The translations under genes and the position numbers were made by a program. A DNA stretch of 64,000 nucleotides, taken from the NCBI RefSeq assembly GCF_035953295.1, contig NZ_CP108370.1:4617001-4681000 (forward strand). The letters run 5' to 3'. Source of the DNA: Streptomyces sp. NBC_01335. GTDB lineage: Bacteria > Actinomycetota > Actinomycetes > Streptomycetales > Streptomycetaceae. Of this stretch, positions 49,267 through 57,834 are shown piece after piece. The notes under the pieces were generated by a model, which was given only the letters and a program-made list of their open reading frames with translations, did no database searches and was not told where the DNA came from. How positions within the stretch are numbered: position 1 is the first letter of the stretch; each line of letters opens with the position of its first letter.

Positions 49267-50265
49267 ATGGCAACCCGTGCCGTCGCCCGTCGTTCGTCAC
49301 CCACCGGTGGGACCGAACGGGCCCGCAGTGTTCGCGGTGGAAGCGGAGAGATCGCCGACCGCGACCTGGTCGGCATGTACCTCGACGAGATCGCGCGAAC
49401 GCCCCTGCTCGACGCCGCCAAGGAGGTCGAGCTGTCGCAGACCATCGAGGCGGGTGTCTATGCCCGCAAGATCCTCGACGGTGAAGTGGAGAGCGACGCC
49501 GGAGGGGCGAAGCCCGAGGAACTGGAAGCGCTCTTCGCCGAGAGCGAGCGCGCCAAGGACGTCTTCATCCGCTCCAACCTCCGTCTCGTCGTCGCCGTGG
49601 CCCGTCGCTACCCCCGTGCGGGTCTGCCGCTGCTCGACCTGATCCAGGAAGGGAACGCCGGCCTGGTGCGCGCGGTCGAGAAGTTCGACTACGCCAAGGG
49701 CTTCAAGTTCTCCACGTACGCCACCTGGTGGATCCGCCAGGCCATCACCCGCTCGATAGCCGACCAGTCGCGCACGATCCGCCTCCCCGTCCACCTGGTG
49801 GAGGAGCTGGGCCGCATCCGCCGGGTCCAGCGCGAGTTCAACCGCGAGCACGGGCGCGACCCGGAGCACGCGGAGATCGCCGCGGAGCTGGGATCCGACC
49901 CCGAGCGCGTGAGCAACGTCCTGGACTGGGCCCGCGACCCGGTCAGCCTCAACATGCCGGTCGACGACAACGGCGACACGCAATTCGGCGACCTGCTGGA
50001 GGACACCTCCGCGGTCTCGCCCGAGCAGTCCGTCATGTCACTGCTGCGCAGCGAGGAGCTGGAGGAGCTGATCGGCAAGCTCGACAACCGCACCGCCTCC
50101 ATCATCCGGATGCGGTACGGCATCGAGGACGGCCGCGAGCGGACGCTGACCGAAGTGGGCAAGGAACACGGTCTGACGCGCGAGCGGATCCGCCAGATCG
50201 AGAAGCACGCGTTGGTCGAATTGAAGCGAATGGCGCGCGACACGGGCTTTGACGCTGCGGCGTGA
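49267..50265 (+). CDS. hrdD: Principal-like RNA polymerase sigma factor HrdD
   Basis: 332 residues, the same length as S. coelicolor HrdD as I recall it, and the N-terminus MATRAVARR agrees. Region 1.2 (DLVGMYLDEIARTPLL), region 2 (FIRSNLRLVVAVARRY, GLPLLDLIQEGNAGLVRAVEKFDYAKGFKFSTYATWWIRQAITRS), region 3 and region 4 (HGLTRERIRQIEKHALVELKRMA) are complete. The ribosome site AAGGGAG lies 6 nt before ATG 49267. It is non-essential in S. coelicolor. The perfect SigR promoter upstream says it is induced by thiol-oxidative stress. Confidence 0.93.
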   Translation: MATRAVARRSSPTGGTERARSVRGGSGEIADRDLVGMYLDEIARTPLLDAAKEVELSQTIEAGVYARKILDGEVESDAGGAKPEELEALFAESERAKDVFIRSNLRLVVAVARRYPRAGLPLLDLIQEGNAGLVRAVEKFDYAKGFKFSTYATWWIRQAITRSIADQSRTIRLPVHLVEELGRIRRVQREFNREHGRDPEHAEIAAELGSDPERVSNVLDWARDPVSLNMPVDDNGDTQFGDLLEDTSAVSPEQSVMSLLRSEELEELIGKLDNRTASIIRMRYGIEDGRERTLTEVGKEHGLTRERIRQIEKHALVELKRMARDTGFDAAA

Positions 50266-50496
50266 GCCAATAACCCGTAATCTCCCCATCAAGCCGGTTC
50301 GCACCGGCCCGACGACCGGTCTTCGCACCGGTCCCCTGAACCGAGTCCCGGCGCCCACCCCCCCCGGCGTCGGGGCTCGCTCATGTCCGGGGTCATGCCG
50401 GGGGCGGGGCCCGTGGGAGGGCCCGGGCCGGCTCACCGGGTTCCCCGGTGTCTCAAGCGCCCCCCCAGGGCCCGTTCTGCCGGCGCTCGGCGCACT

Positions 50497-50559
50497 CCTC
50501 GGATGCGGGCCCGGACGCGGCCTCGGATGCGGGCCCGGACGCGGGCCTCAGATGCGGGC
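50497..50559. repeat. Direct 24-bp repeats at the end of the DUF6227 gene
   Basis: CCTCGGATGCGGGCCCGGACGCGG occurs twice head to tail (50497-50520, 50521-50544). A partial third copy begins at 50545 and runs into the last codons of the neighbouring minus-strand gene, suggesting outward duplication of its 3' end. Confidence 0.85.
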
Positions 50560-51291
50560 GCGGTGCTCCATCGCGTCGCGGGCGGTCTGCTCGTCCGTGT
50601 AGACCTCGCACATGTGGCGGCCGTCCTCGGTCGCGGTGTGCTCGACCTCCCAGAGGCTGGTCTCACTGCCGTCGAAGAGCAGGAACGCGTGCTCGTAGAG
50701 GGTGAACCCGGCGTCGTGGTCGCCCACCCGGAACTGCCGGCCGAAGATCTGGGTGATGTGGTGGGCGAAGGCCGAGCGGAGCAGCCGGGCCGTGGCGTCG
50801 CCGGGGCGGTCCGGGTTCTCCGCGCGGCGCAGCACCCGGCGGGCGTGGTCGGCGCTGTTGTCCGGCGCGTACGTCCGGGGCTGCGGGCCCGGGGGAGCGG
50901 CCATCAGCGCGTTCAGGGCGTCCAGGTCGACGGTGGGCAGGTCCTCGGCGAACGACGGGGTGTCCGCGAACACGCCGGTGACCCGGGCGGCGGCGACGTG
51001 CGCGTCCGCCTCCTCGTCGTACAGCTCGTGCTCCCGGGCGGTGGGGGCGTCCCGGCCGCCGCCGTGCACCAGCTCCCAGAGGCTCAGCGCGCTGCCGTCG
51101 GCGAGCAGGTAGGTGTGGCGGTACGTCTCGCGGTGCAACTCCGCGCTGTGGTGCGAGGAGTGCAGGGTGCTGCTGTGCGCGAGAGCCGTGCCGAGCCGCT
51201 CGACCGTGCCGTCGGGCAGGTCGAAGGAGTTGAGGGCCCGTCGCAGGAGTCGGTCGAGGTGCTGCTCGGTTGTCTCGTACGGATCGCTCAA
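50548..51291 (-). CDS. DUF6227-family protein
   Basis: 247 residues from a TTG start (51291) with GGAG about 11 nt upstream. The protein has two internal repeats of the same fold. In each, an aligned strand pattern ends in DGS-x-x-SLWE (LLADGSALSLWELVHGG near 69 and LLFDGSETSLWEVEHTA near 217), preceded by helical YETTEQHLDRLLRRALNSFDLPD or HARRVLRRAEN. This looks like a duplicated domain. I recognise the family only by number; function is unknown. It is widespread and conserved beside hrdD in Streptomyces as far as I recall. Confidence 0.8.
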   Translation of the reverse strand: MSDPYETTEQHLDRLLRRALNSFDLPDGTVERLGTALAHSSTLHSSHHSAELHRETYRHTYLLADGSALSLWELVHGGGRDAPTAREHELYDEEADAHVAAARVTGVFADTPSFAEDLPTVDLDALNALMAAPPGPQPRTYAPDNSADHARRVLRRAENPDRPGDATARLLRSAFAHHITQIFGRQFRVGDHDAGFTLYEHAFLLFDGSETSLWEVEHTATEDGRHMCEVYTDEQTARDAMEHRARI

Positions 51292-51342
51292 GGTGCTTTC
51301 TCCAGGCCGTCGCCGCGTGTCACGTGATGCGTGCTTAACGTA

Positions 51343-52025
51343 GTCCCTGGCTCCGACATCGTCGCCGGGGTTGGAAAAAACGTGGGACGACGGCGGAAAG
51401 TTCCCGCCCCGCCCGAAAGTCCGCCCGGAAAACCGGCCGAACTGCCCGCCGGGCGGGGTGAGTCGGCGGGCGGCCGGGCGCCGGACCTCCCGTGAAAGCC
51501 TTCACCAGGATGATTCACGAGGGTGAGGGGCCCGAGGTCCCGACCCTTTCCGCAGGCCGGAGGGCGCGTGCGGTACCGGGTGCGTGGGATCGTCGGGACG
51601 TTCGTCCCGCAGGTGGGGTCCAACGCGGGCAGCCGCGCCCGCGAAACCGCTGTCCAATGGATGGAGGAACCAGTGGATCCAACCGGCCGGGGCCACGGGC
51701 CCGTGGTGACCTGCCGGTGGTGACCCGTCGCTGGACGCCTGTCCGGTGGTGAGCGGTCCTGTCCCGCTCGCCCGGACCCGCCTGCTCCGGCAGGCCCCGT
51801 TCGGCCCCCGCCCCCGCGGTGAGGCCGAGCCCCTGAACCGCGCGGTGCCGGGTGTCGTGCCCCGAGCCCCGGTGCCGCGCGCCCCACGTCGTACGGCCGC
51901 GTTCCGCCCCGTACGGAACGGCCGTGAGCCACGTGTGGCGGCCTGACCCGCCATGCAGGGGACGCGCTCACCCAGGCGAGGCATAAAACAGGGTAAATAT
52001 ACCCAGAGCTACCTACGGTGGTCGG
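51343..52025. other. 683-bp gene-free stretch before the molybdoenzyme operon
   Basis: No supported gene on either strand. It contains a long hairpin (51893-51925: inner stem CGTTCCG/CGGAACG with an outer ACGGC/GCCGT) and a palindrome GGGTA-AATA-TACCC at 51991-52004, 22 bp before the first start of the operon. AT content rises around 51983-52015, as expected of a promoter. Confidence 0.6.
51991..52004 (+). promoter_or_regulatory. Palindrome just upstream of the molybdoenzyme operon
   Basis: GGGTA (51991-51995) and TACCC (52000-52004) are perfect arms around AATA, in the most AT-rich part of the interval. It may be an operator or overlap the promoter core. No known regulator consensus is matched. 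Confidence 0.5.
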
Positions 52026-53195
52026 GTGACCGAGCCACCAGAAGCCTCCGCCGTACCACCCACGCACGGTGATCCGACCTCCTCGTCCGGCGTCTCGGCG
52101 CGGGTGACCACCGAAGAGCCGGCCCCCTCCGGTCCGGGCGGCGCGCTGCGCAAGGCGGCAGCCGCCCTTCCCCGGTCCGTCAACGCGCGGGCGACGCTGG
52201 TCGGCGCGGCCGTCTCGGCCCTGCTGATCCTCGCGATCGTCCTCGGCAGCCGACTGCTGGTGAACTTCGACTCCGCCCTGCTGCCCTACGCCGTCGCCAG
52301 CGTCTTCCTGGCCTTCGGGGTCGCCTACCGCTACACGGTCTGGATCTCCGCCCCCGGCGCCGCGCGCCTCTTCAAACAGGGCTGGCGCAGCCTCTTCTCC
52401 GCCGAGAACTTCCGCAGGACCCCCACCGCCCTGCCGAAGATGATCGCCACCTACCTCGGCTTCCAGAAGTTCCTCGGCGCCCGCTCGCACGCCCGCTGGG
52501 CCGCCCACCAACTGATCTTCTGGGGCTGCGTCCTGGCGGCCCTGATCACCTTTCCGCTGACCTGGGGCTGGTTCACCTTCACCTCCGGAAGCGGGTCGGG
52601 CCCCGGCTACGCGATGCGGATCTGGGGCTTCAAGATCCTCGGCTTCGACTCGACGAGCTTCATCGGCTGGGTGATGTTCCACGGTCTGGACCTCGCGGCC
52701 GTCCTCGTCATCCCCGGCGCCTCGTACTTCCTCTGGCGCCGGATGAAGGACCGCGGCGCCAGCACCGGACAGCGTTTCGGCTACGACCTCGTCCCGCTGA
52801 TCGCGCTGATCGTCATCGCCGTCACCGGGCTGCTGCTCACCTTCTCGTCGATCTTCCTGCACGGCGGAGGCTACGAGTTCCTTGCCGTCCTGCACATGGT
52901 CGCCGTGGTCTTCACCCTCATCTACATCCCGTTCGGGAAGTTCTTCCACATCGTCCAGCGCCCGGCCGCCGTCGGCATGCAGCTGTTCAAATACACCGCC
53001 CGCCAGGAGGACGAGGTCTTCGCCTGCCGGCGCTGCGGACAGCCCATCGACACCGAGCCGTACGTCGAGAACCTGCGCGGCACCATGCGCGACCTGCGGC
53101 TCGACTTCGACGAGTGGGCCGAGTACTGCCCGCGCTGCAAGCGGGTGCTGCGCGGCAGCGCCTACCTCACCCATGTGAAGAAGGGCTTCAAGTGA
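52026..53195 (+). CDS. Membrane anchor/electron-transfer subunit with zinc-ribbon tail
   Basis: 389 residues from GTG 52026. Six membrane segments (about residues 60-85, 88-112, 160-188, 215-240, 255-282, 285-310) contain several His (AAHQLIFWG, MFHGLD, VLHMVAVVF, GKFFHIVQ), as in NarI-type quinone/heme-b subunits. The last 60 residues add two CxxC pairs (CRRCGQ and CPRCKR), a zinc- or iron-ribbon. The stop overlaps the next start (GTGA), so it is part of the molybdoenzyme complex. It probably links the cytoplasmic enzyme to the quinone pool. Family naming in databases varies and is sometimes MFS, which the sequence does not support. Confidence 0.75.
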   Translation: MTEPPEASAVPPTHGDPTSSSGVSARVTTEEPAPSGPGGALRKAAAALPRSVNARATLVGAAVSALLILAIVLGSRLLVNFDSALLPYAVASVFLAFGVAYRYTVWISAPGAARLFKQGWRSLFSAENFRRTPTALPKMIATYLGFQKFLGARSHARWAAHQLIFWGCVLAALITFPLTWGWFTFTSGSGSGPGYAMRIWGFKILGFDSTSFIGWVMFHGLDLAAVLVIPGASYFLWRRMKDRGASTGQRFGYDLVPLIALIVIAVTGLLLTFSSIFLHGGGYEFLAVLHMVAVVFTLIYIPFGKFFHIVQRPAAVGMQLFKYTARQEDEVFACRRCGQPIDTEPYVENLRGTMRDLRLDFDEWAEYCPRCKRVLRGSAYLTHVKKGFK

Positions 53196-55549
53196 CCGCG
53201 GACCCGCGCGCAGCCGACCACGGCGGGGGTGCCTCTCCCGCCCCGTCCGACCACCGCGCCGCCGTTCCTCTCGACCCCTCCCTCGCCCCGCCCGGCACCC
53301 GCGCGTTCCGCGACGCCGGAGGCATCCCCGCCGACCAGTGGCACGCCGACCAGGACGGCGAGACGCTCGTCCCCACCCACTGCTGCTTCTGCGGCGTCCA
53401 GTGCGGGATGTACCTGCGGGTCGACCGCGGCGGCAAGGTCTTCGGCGTCGAACCCCGCAACCACGACATCAACCGGATGCGCCTCTGCCCCAAGGGCATC
53501 AACGCCTACCAGCAGGTCAACCACCCCGACCGGCTCACCGCCCCGCTGATGCGCCGCTCGCGCGACGAGGAGTTCGCCGAGGTCTCCTGGGACGAGGCGC
53601 TCGACTTCACCGTCGCCGAGATCCGCCGCATCCAGGAGATGTACGGGAAGGACGCGTTCGGCCTCCTCGGCGGCGCCAGCCTCTTCTCCGAGAAGACCTA
53701 CCTGGTCGGCAAGTTCGCCCGGGTCGCGCTCAGGACCAAGCACGTCGACTACAACGGCCGGCTCTGCATGGTCAGCGCCGCCGGGGCCAACAAACTCGCC
53801 TTCGGCATCGACCGGGCCGGCAACCCCTTCTCCGACATCCTGCTCACCGACTGCCTGCTCATCGCCGGCTCCAACGTCGGCGAGTGCTTCCCGGTGCTGA
53901 CCCAGTACGTCTGGGGGGCCCGGGACCGGGGCGCCTGCCTCATCGTGGTCGACCCGCGCGAGACCGCCATCGCCCGCACCGCCGACATCCACGTGGCGCT
54001 CAAGCCCGGCACCGACTCGGCGTTCTTCAACTCCCTGCTCTGCGTGATCGTCGAGGAAGGACTCACCGACGAGGCGTACCTCGCCGAGCACACCACCGGC
54101 TGGGAGGAGGCGAAGGCCAAGGCGCTTGAGTACCCGCCGTCCCGCGCGGCCGGGATCTGCGGCGTCCCCGCCGAACAGATCGTCCAGGTCGCCCGGGCCT
54201 TCGCCCGCGCCCCCAAGGCCATGGCCTGGCACGCCCGGGGCATCGAGCACCACTCGCAGGGCGTCGAGAACTGCCTCACCGTGATCAACCTCTGCGCCGC
54301 CACCGGCCACATCGGCAAACCCGGTGCCGGATACGGAACCCTCACCGGCCAGGGCAACGGCCAGGGCGGCCGGGAACACGGCCAGAAGGCCGACCTGCTG
54401 CCCGGCGGACGCTCCATCCTCAACGAGGAGCACCGCCGCCAGATCTGCGAGGTCTGGGGCATCGAGGAGTCCGAACTCCCCACCGCCGGAACCTCCATGA
54501 TGGAAATGGTCTGGCAGATGCAGCGCCGCGAGATCCGCGGCCTGATCGGCATCTGCAACAACCCCTTCGTCTCCCTCCCGAACTACCGGGTGGTCAAGGA
54601 GGGTTACGACGCCACCGAGTTCCACGCCCAGTTCGACTTCTTCCTCTCCGAGACCGCCGCCAACGCCCACGTGGTCTTCCCCGTCACCACCTGGGCCGAG
54701 GACGAAGGCGTGATGGCGAACGCGGAGGCCCGCGTCGTCAAGCACAACAAGGCCCAGGAACCGCCCCCCGGCGTACGCACCGACACCTGGGTGATGTGCG
54801 AGCTCGCCCGGCGCCTCGGAGCCGGCGACAAGTTCGCCTTCGCCGACTCGCGCGAGGTCTTCGACGAACTGCGCGTCGCCTCCCGGGGCACCGTCATCGA
54901 CTACTACGGCATCACCTACGAACGGCTGGAGGAGACCGGAGGCATCGCCTGGCCCTGCCCCTCCACCGACCACCCCGGCACCCCGCGCCTCTTCGAGGAC
55001 GGCCGGACCTATCACGAGGACGGCAGGATCCACCTCCAGGCCGTGGAGTGGCACCTGCCGATGGACCCGTACAGCGACGAGTTCCCGATGTCCCTGACCA
55101 CCGGGCGCACCGTCGCGCACTTCCTCTCCGGCAACCAGACCCGCCGGCTGGGCGCCCTCGTGGAGCAGACGCCCCGCCCCTGGGCGGAGGTCCACCCGTC
55201 CCACGGCTTCCGCACCGGCGAACCCGTACGGGTCGTCACCCGGCGCGGCAGCGAGGTCTTCCCCGCCCTCGTCACCGAGGCGATCCGGCCCGACACGATC
55301 TTCGTGCCGTACCACTGGCCGGTCCCCACCGCCGCGAACGCCCTCACCATCGACGCGCTCGACCCCCGTTCGAAGATCCCCGAGTACAAGGTGTGCGCCT
55401 GCCGCATCGAGCACGCGGCCGAGCTCGACATCGTGCCCTCGCCGCCCGTCGCACCCGGGCACGTCGCGTACCCGGAGACCCAGGTCTCCCGGACCGACCC
55501 GCTGCCCCCCACGTCCCCCCAGGGCCGTGGCACCTCGGAGAGGAGCTGA
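53192..55549 (+). CDS. Molybdopterin oxidoreductase (nitrate reductase/formate dehydrogenase-type catalytic subunit)
   Basis: 785 residues from GTG 53192. An N-terminal 4Fe-4S site (HCCFCGVQCGMYLRV...RLCPKG) is near residues 68-110. The Mo-ligand region GRLCMVSAAGANKLAFG carries a Cys. Substrate/cofactor segments TGQGNGQGGREHGQKADLLPG and NNPFVSLPN follow, and a C-terminal beta-barrel MGD-binding domain near 640-785 (TTGRTVAHFLSGNQTRRLG). The Cys ligand and TGQ.N..GGRE motif fit the Nap/Nas nitrate reductase and formate dehydrogenase group. The substrate is not settled by sequence alone; assimilatory nitrate reduction would need nitrite reductase genes, which are absent here. Confidence 0.85.
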   Translation: MTADPRAADHGGGASPAPSDHRAAVPLDPSLAPPGTRAFRDAGGIPADQWHADQDGETLVPTHCCFCGVQCGMYLRVDRGGKVFGVEPRNHDINRMRLCPKGINAYQQVNHPDRLTAPLMRRSRDEEFAEVSWDEALDFTVAEIRRIQEMYGKDAFGLLGGASLFSEKTYLVGKFARVALRTKHVDYNGRLCMVSAAGANKLAFGIDRAGNPFSDILLTDCLLIAGSNVGECFPVLTQYVWGARDRGACLIVVDPRETAIARTADIHVALKPGTDSAFFNSLLCVIVEEGLTDEAYLAEHTTGWEEAKAKALEYPPSRAAGICGVPAEQIVQVARAFARAPKAMAWHARGIEHHSQGVENCLTVINLCAATGHIGKPGAGYGTLTGQGNGQGGREHGQKADLLPGGRSILNEEHRRQICEVWGIEESELPTAGTSMMEMVWQMQRREIRGLIGICNNPFVSLPNYRVVKEGYDATEFHAQFDFFLSETAANAHVVFPVTTWAEDEGVMANAEARVVKHNKAQEPPPGVRTDTWVMCELARRLGAGDKFAFADSREVFDELRVASRGTVIDYYGITYERLEETGGIAWPCPSTDHPGTPRLFEDGRTYHEDGRIHLQAVEWHLPMDPYSDEFPMSLTTGRTVAHFLSGNQTRRLGALVEQTPRPWAEVHPSHGFRTGEPVRVVTRRGSEVFPALVTEAIRPDTIFVPYHWPVPTAANALTIDALDPRSKIPEYKVCACRIEHAAELDIVPSPPVAPGHVAYPETQVSRTDPLPPTSPQGRGTSERS

Positions 55550-55555
55550 CGCCCC

Positions 55556-56158
55556 GTGATGGGCAGAACGATCTTCATCGATCCCGGCCGCTGCATCGGC
55601 TGCCAGGCCTGTGTCTCCGCCTGCCGCGAATGCGACTCGCACCGCGGCAAGTCGATGATCCACCTCGACTACACCGACGAGGGCCAGTCCGTCGCCTCCC
55701 TTCCGACCGTCTGCATGCACTGTGAGGACCCCGTCGCCCCGTGCGCCGAGGTCTGCCCCGCCGACGCCATCCTCGTGACGGCCGACGGCGTGGTGCAGCA
55801 GGCCGACACCACCCGCTGCATCGGCTGCGCCAACTGTGTCAACGCCTGCCCCTTCGGCGTACCCAAGATCGACCTCGAAGCGAAGCTCCAGCTGAAGTGC
55901 AACCTCTGCTACGACCGCACCGCCTACGGCCTCGCCCCCATGTGCGCCACCGTCTGCCCCACCGGCGCCCTCTTCTACGGAACGGTCGAGGAGCTCCAGG
56001 CGGAGCGCCCCGGGGTCCAGGTCGCCGACACCTTCGTGTTCGGCTCGACCGAGGTACGCACCGGGGTCGCCATGGTCGTCCCCGCGGACAAGGTCCAGTG
56101 GCCCGTCCCCGGCGGGCTCCCCGTCGTCGAGATCAACGGTAAGGACGTCCGCCGATGA
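55556..56158 (+). CDS. Four-cluster 4Fe-4S ferredoxin-like subunit
   Basis: 200 residues from GTG 55556 (ATG 55559 is equivalent). Four cysteine groups fit the NarH/FdhB/PsrB type: CIGCQACVSACREC, CMHC..PVAPCAEVCP, CIGCANCVNACP and CNLC....APMCATVCP. It transfers electrons between the molybdoenzyme and the membrane or Rieske partner. ATGA overlap with the next gene shows coupling. No signal peptide, so it is cytoplasmic unless carried along. Confidence 0.92.
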   Translation: MMGRTIFIDPGRCIGCQACVSACRECDSHRGKSMIHLDYTDEGQSVASLPTVCMHCEDPVAPCAEVCPADAILVTADGVVQQADTTRCIGCANCVNACPFGVPKIDLEAKLQLKCNLCYDRTAYGLAPMCATVCPTGALFYGTVEELQAERPGVQVADTFVFGSTEVRTGVAMVVPADKVQWPVPGGLPVVEINGKDVRR

Positions 56159-57054
56159 GCGTCACCGAACAGCCCCCGGGCAACGAACGGCCGCCCACCG
56201 GCGGCGACCCCCGCGAAGCCCTGCACGACCGGATCTCCGCCGACGCCCTCACCACCCGCCGCGACTACCTCCGGATCGTCACCACCGTCTCCGGCGGACT
56301 GGCCGTCGGCGGCATCGGGGTGGCCGCGGGCATCCTGCACCGCCACGGCGACACCGACGACGGCAAGCCGGCCCGGCCGAAGAGGATCGCCTCCCGGCTC
56401 CTCCCCGGCGAGTCCCTCGCCTTCCGCTACCCGGGCGAGGAGGACCGCGCGGTGGCCGTACGGCTCGACGACGGCACCCTCGTGGGCTACTCCGCCATCT
56501 GCACCCACCTCGCCTGCGCCGTGCTGTGGCGGAAGGACCGGGGTATCGAGGGCGAGCTGTACTGCCCCTGCCACGAGGGCGTCTTCGACGCCCGCACCGG
56601 CGAGGTCACCGCCGGTCCGCCGCCGCGCGGGCTGCCCAAGGTGGTCGTCTCAGAGGAGGCCGACGGCAGCGTGTGGGCGATCGGCACGACCCGGTCCGGC
56701 GAGTCCATCGAGGAGGGCGTCTGCCGCCAGTTGGAGGAGACCAACCCAGGACTGGCCGGCCGCCTCGACTGCCCCGGCACCACCGACGGCGTCGAAGCAC
56801 CGGGCCGCAGCGGCAGCGGCGGCGTCGAGGCGCCCGTCCGCACCGGCACCGCGTCCGCGCACCGCGCCGGTCCGGGCGGAGGCGCGGGACGGGCCTCGGG
56901 AAGAGCCGCGGGACGGGCCGCCGGAAGCGGCGCCGGTGGGGGCTCCGGAAGCGGCGCGGGAAGCGGCGCCGGAGGAGCTTCGGGAAGCGGTGCCGGTGGG
57001 AGCGCCGGCAGGGGCTCGGGGAAGGGCGTGGGCAGGGGAGGTGATCCGGCATGA
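56155..57054 (+). CDS. Rieske 2Fe-2S protein with twin-arginine-type signal and Gly/Ser/Ala tail
   Basis: 299 residues. ALTTRRDYLRIVTTVSGGLAVGGIGVAAG near residues 32-60 resembles a Tat signal/anchor (RR followed by a hydrophobic helix). The Rieske site is CTHLACAVLW near 118 and CPCHEGVFD near 142. The last 90 residues are Gly/Ser/Ala/Arg low-complexity, coded by GGAAGCGGC-type repeats and unlike any structured domain. A Rieske partner in a molybdoenzyme operon with a cytoplasmic 4Fe-4S subunit is unusual. It probably sits at the membrane outer face, which raises the question of where electrons go. Confidence 0.88.
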   Translation: MSVTEQPPGNERPPTGGDPREALHDRISADALTTRRDYLRIVTTVSGGLAVGGIGVAAGILHRHGDTDDGKPARPKRIASRLLPGESLAFRYPGEEDRAVAVRLDDGTLVGYSAICTHLACAVLWRKDRGIEGELYCPCHEGVFDARTGEVTAGPPPRGLPKVVVSEEADGSVWAIGTTRSGESIEEGVCRQLEETNPGLAGRLDCPGTTDGVEAPGRSGSGGVEAPVRTGTASAHRAGPGGGAGRASGRAAGRAAGSGAGGGSGSGAGSGAGGASGSGAGGSAGRGSGKGVGRGGDPA

Positions 57055-57431
57055 CGGAGGAACGGCCCTCGCCCGAGGTCCCGGAATACCCCGACTACCA
57101 CCCGGGAAGCGCGCGGCCCGAACTCAACCGGCCCGTCAAGGAGCGCTATCCGCAGATCCGCCCCACCAGTGGCTACGGCGACCCCCGCGTCCGGCACACC
57201 GGCCCCGGGCCGGGAGCGGGTACCGACCAGGAGCCGGAGCGGTCCGCCAAGCTGACCGCCCGCCTGGTGCTGGCGATGACCGTGGTCGTCGGCCAGCTCT
57301 GGGGGCTGCTGGTGATCATCGACGAGTGGATGGAGGGCAACACCGGCACCGCCTGGTGGGGCGCCGGCTTCCTGTGTCTGTCCTTCCTGGTGGTCCTCGG
57401 ACTGTGGTGGCTGGACCCGAAGGACCGCTGA
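57051..57431 (+). CDS. Small two-helix membrane protein of the operon
   Basis: 126 residues from ATG 57051 (ATGA overlap with the Rieske gene). Residues 1-65 are hydrophilic and proline-rich, followed by two membrane segments (about 70-90 and 98-120) and a short charged end DPKDR. I recognise no family. Position and coupling suggest an anchor or assembly factor for the molybdoenzyme complex. Confidence 0.7.
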   Translation: MTEERPSPEVPEYPDYHPGSARPELNRPVKERYPQIRPTSGYGDPRVRHTGPGPGAGTDQEPERSAKLTARLVLAMTVVVGQLWGLLVIIDEWMEGNTGTAWWGAGFLCLSFLVVLGLWWLDPKDR

Positions 57432-57437
57432 CCGCCT

Positions 57438-57474
57438 GGGCACGTCCCCCGCCGGACCGCCGTGGGACGTGCCC
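57438..57474 (+). terminator. Terminator of the molybdoenzyme operon
   Basis: A perfect 11-bp stem, GGGCACGTCCC (57438-57448) and GGGACGTGCCC (57464-57474), with a 15-nt loop, begins 7 bp after the last stop. The next 40 bp hold an 18-bp direct repeat (57468-57485 and 57492-57509). Confidence 0.8.
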
Positions 57475-57544
57475 GTACGGTCCGGGGCGGCCGTGCCCGT
57501 ACGGTCCGGCGGGGCCGGGGGCGGGGCGGCCGTACCCTGGAGGC

Positions 57545-57784
57545 ATGAGCACCACCCCCGCCCCTGCCCCCGGACCCGGCGAGCCGCAGCCGGAGCAGCA
57601 GACCGCGCCGGAGCAGACCGCGCCGAAGATGACCCGGCCGCGGCCGAAGCTGCACTTCGGCGATCCGCTGGACCAGCAGTCGTCCGACGACACGGACCAG
57701 GGCTGGGGAGAGCGTCCCGCGACCGGGGGCAGCGCCGCCGACCTCGCCCGCTTCCTCGACGAGAAGCCCCCGCACCACATCTGA
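57545..57784 (+). CDS. Small conserved acidic protein
   Basis: 79 residues, ATG 57545 with TGGAGG 5 nt upstream. The first 25 residues are Pro/Glu-rich. The rest reads RPRPKLHFGDPLDQQSSDDTDQGWGERPATGGSAADLARFLDEKPPHHI, a sequence I recall as conserved across Streptomyces but without a named function. It stands alone after the operon terminator and is too short and polar to be a membrane protein. Confidence 0.7.
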   Translation: MSTTPAPAPGPGEPQPEQQTAPEQTAPKMTRPRPKLHFGDPLDQQSSDDTDQGWGERPATGGSAADLARFLDEKPPHHI

Positions 57785-57834
57785 GCCGCTCGCCCGGTGT
57801 CCCGCCGTGCCGCGTGCGGGCCCGGGCCGTGTCG

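Noticed and set aside
51343..52025. Small genes in the interval before the molybdoenzyme operon
   Set aside because: Frames of 60-160 codons exist on both strands but show no family motif, ribosome site or consistent codon pattern.
52026..53195. MFS transporter label for the six-helix protein
   Set aside because: It has only six membrane segments, several membrane histidines and a ribbon tail, and no MFS loop motif; an electron-transfer membrane subunit fits better.
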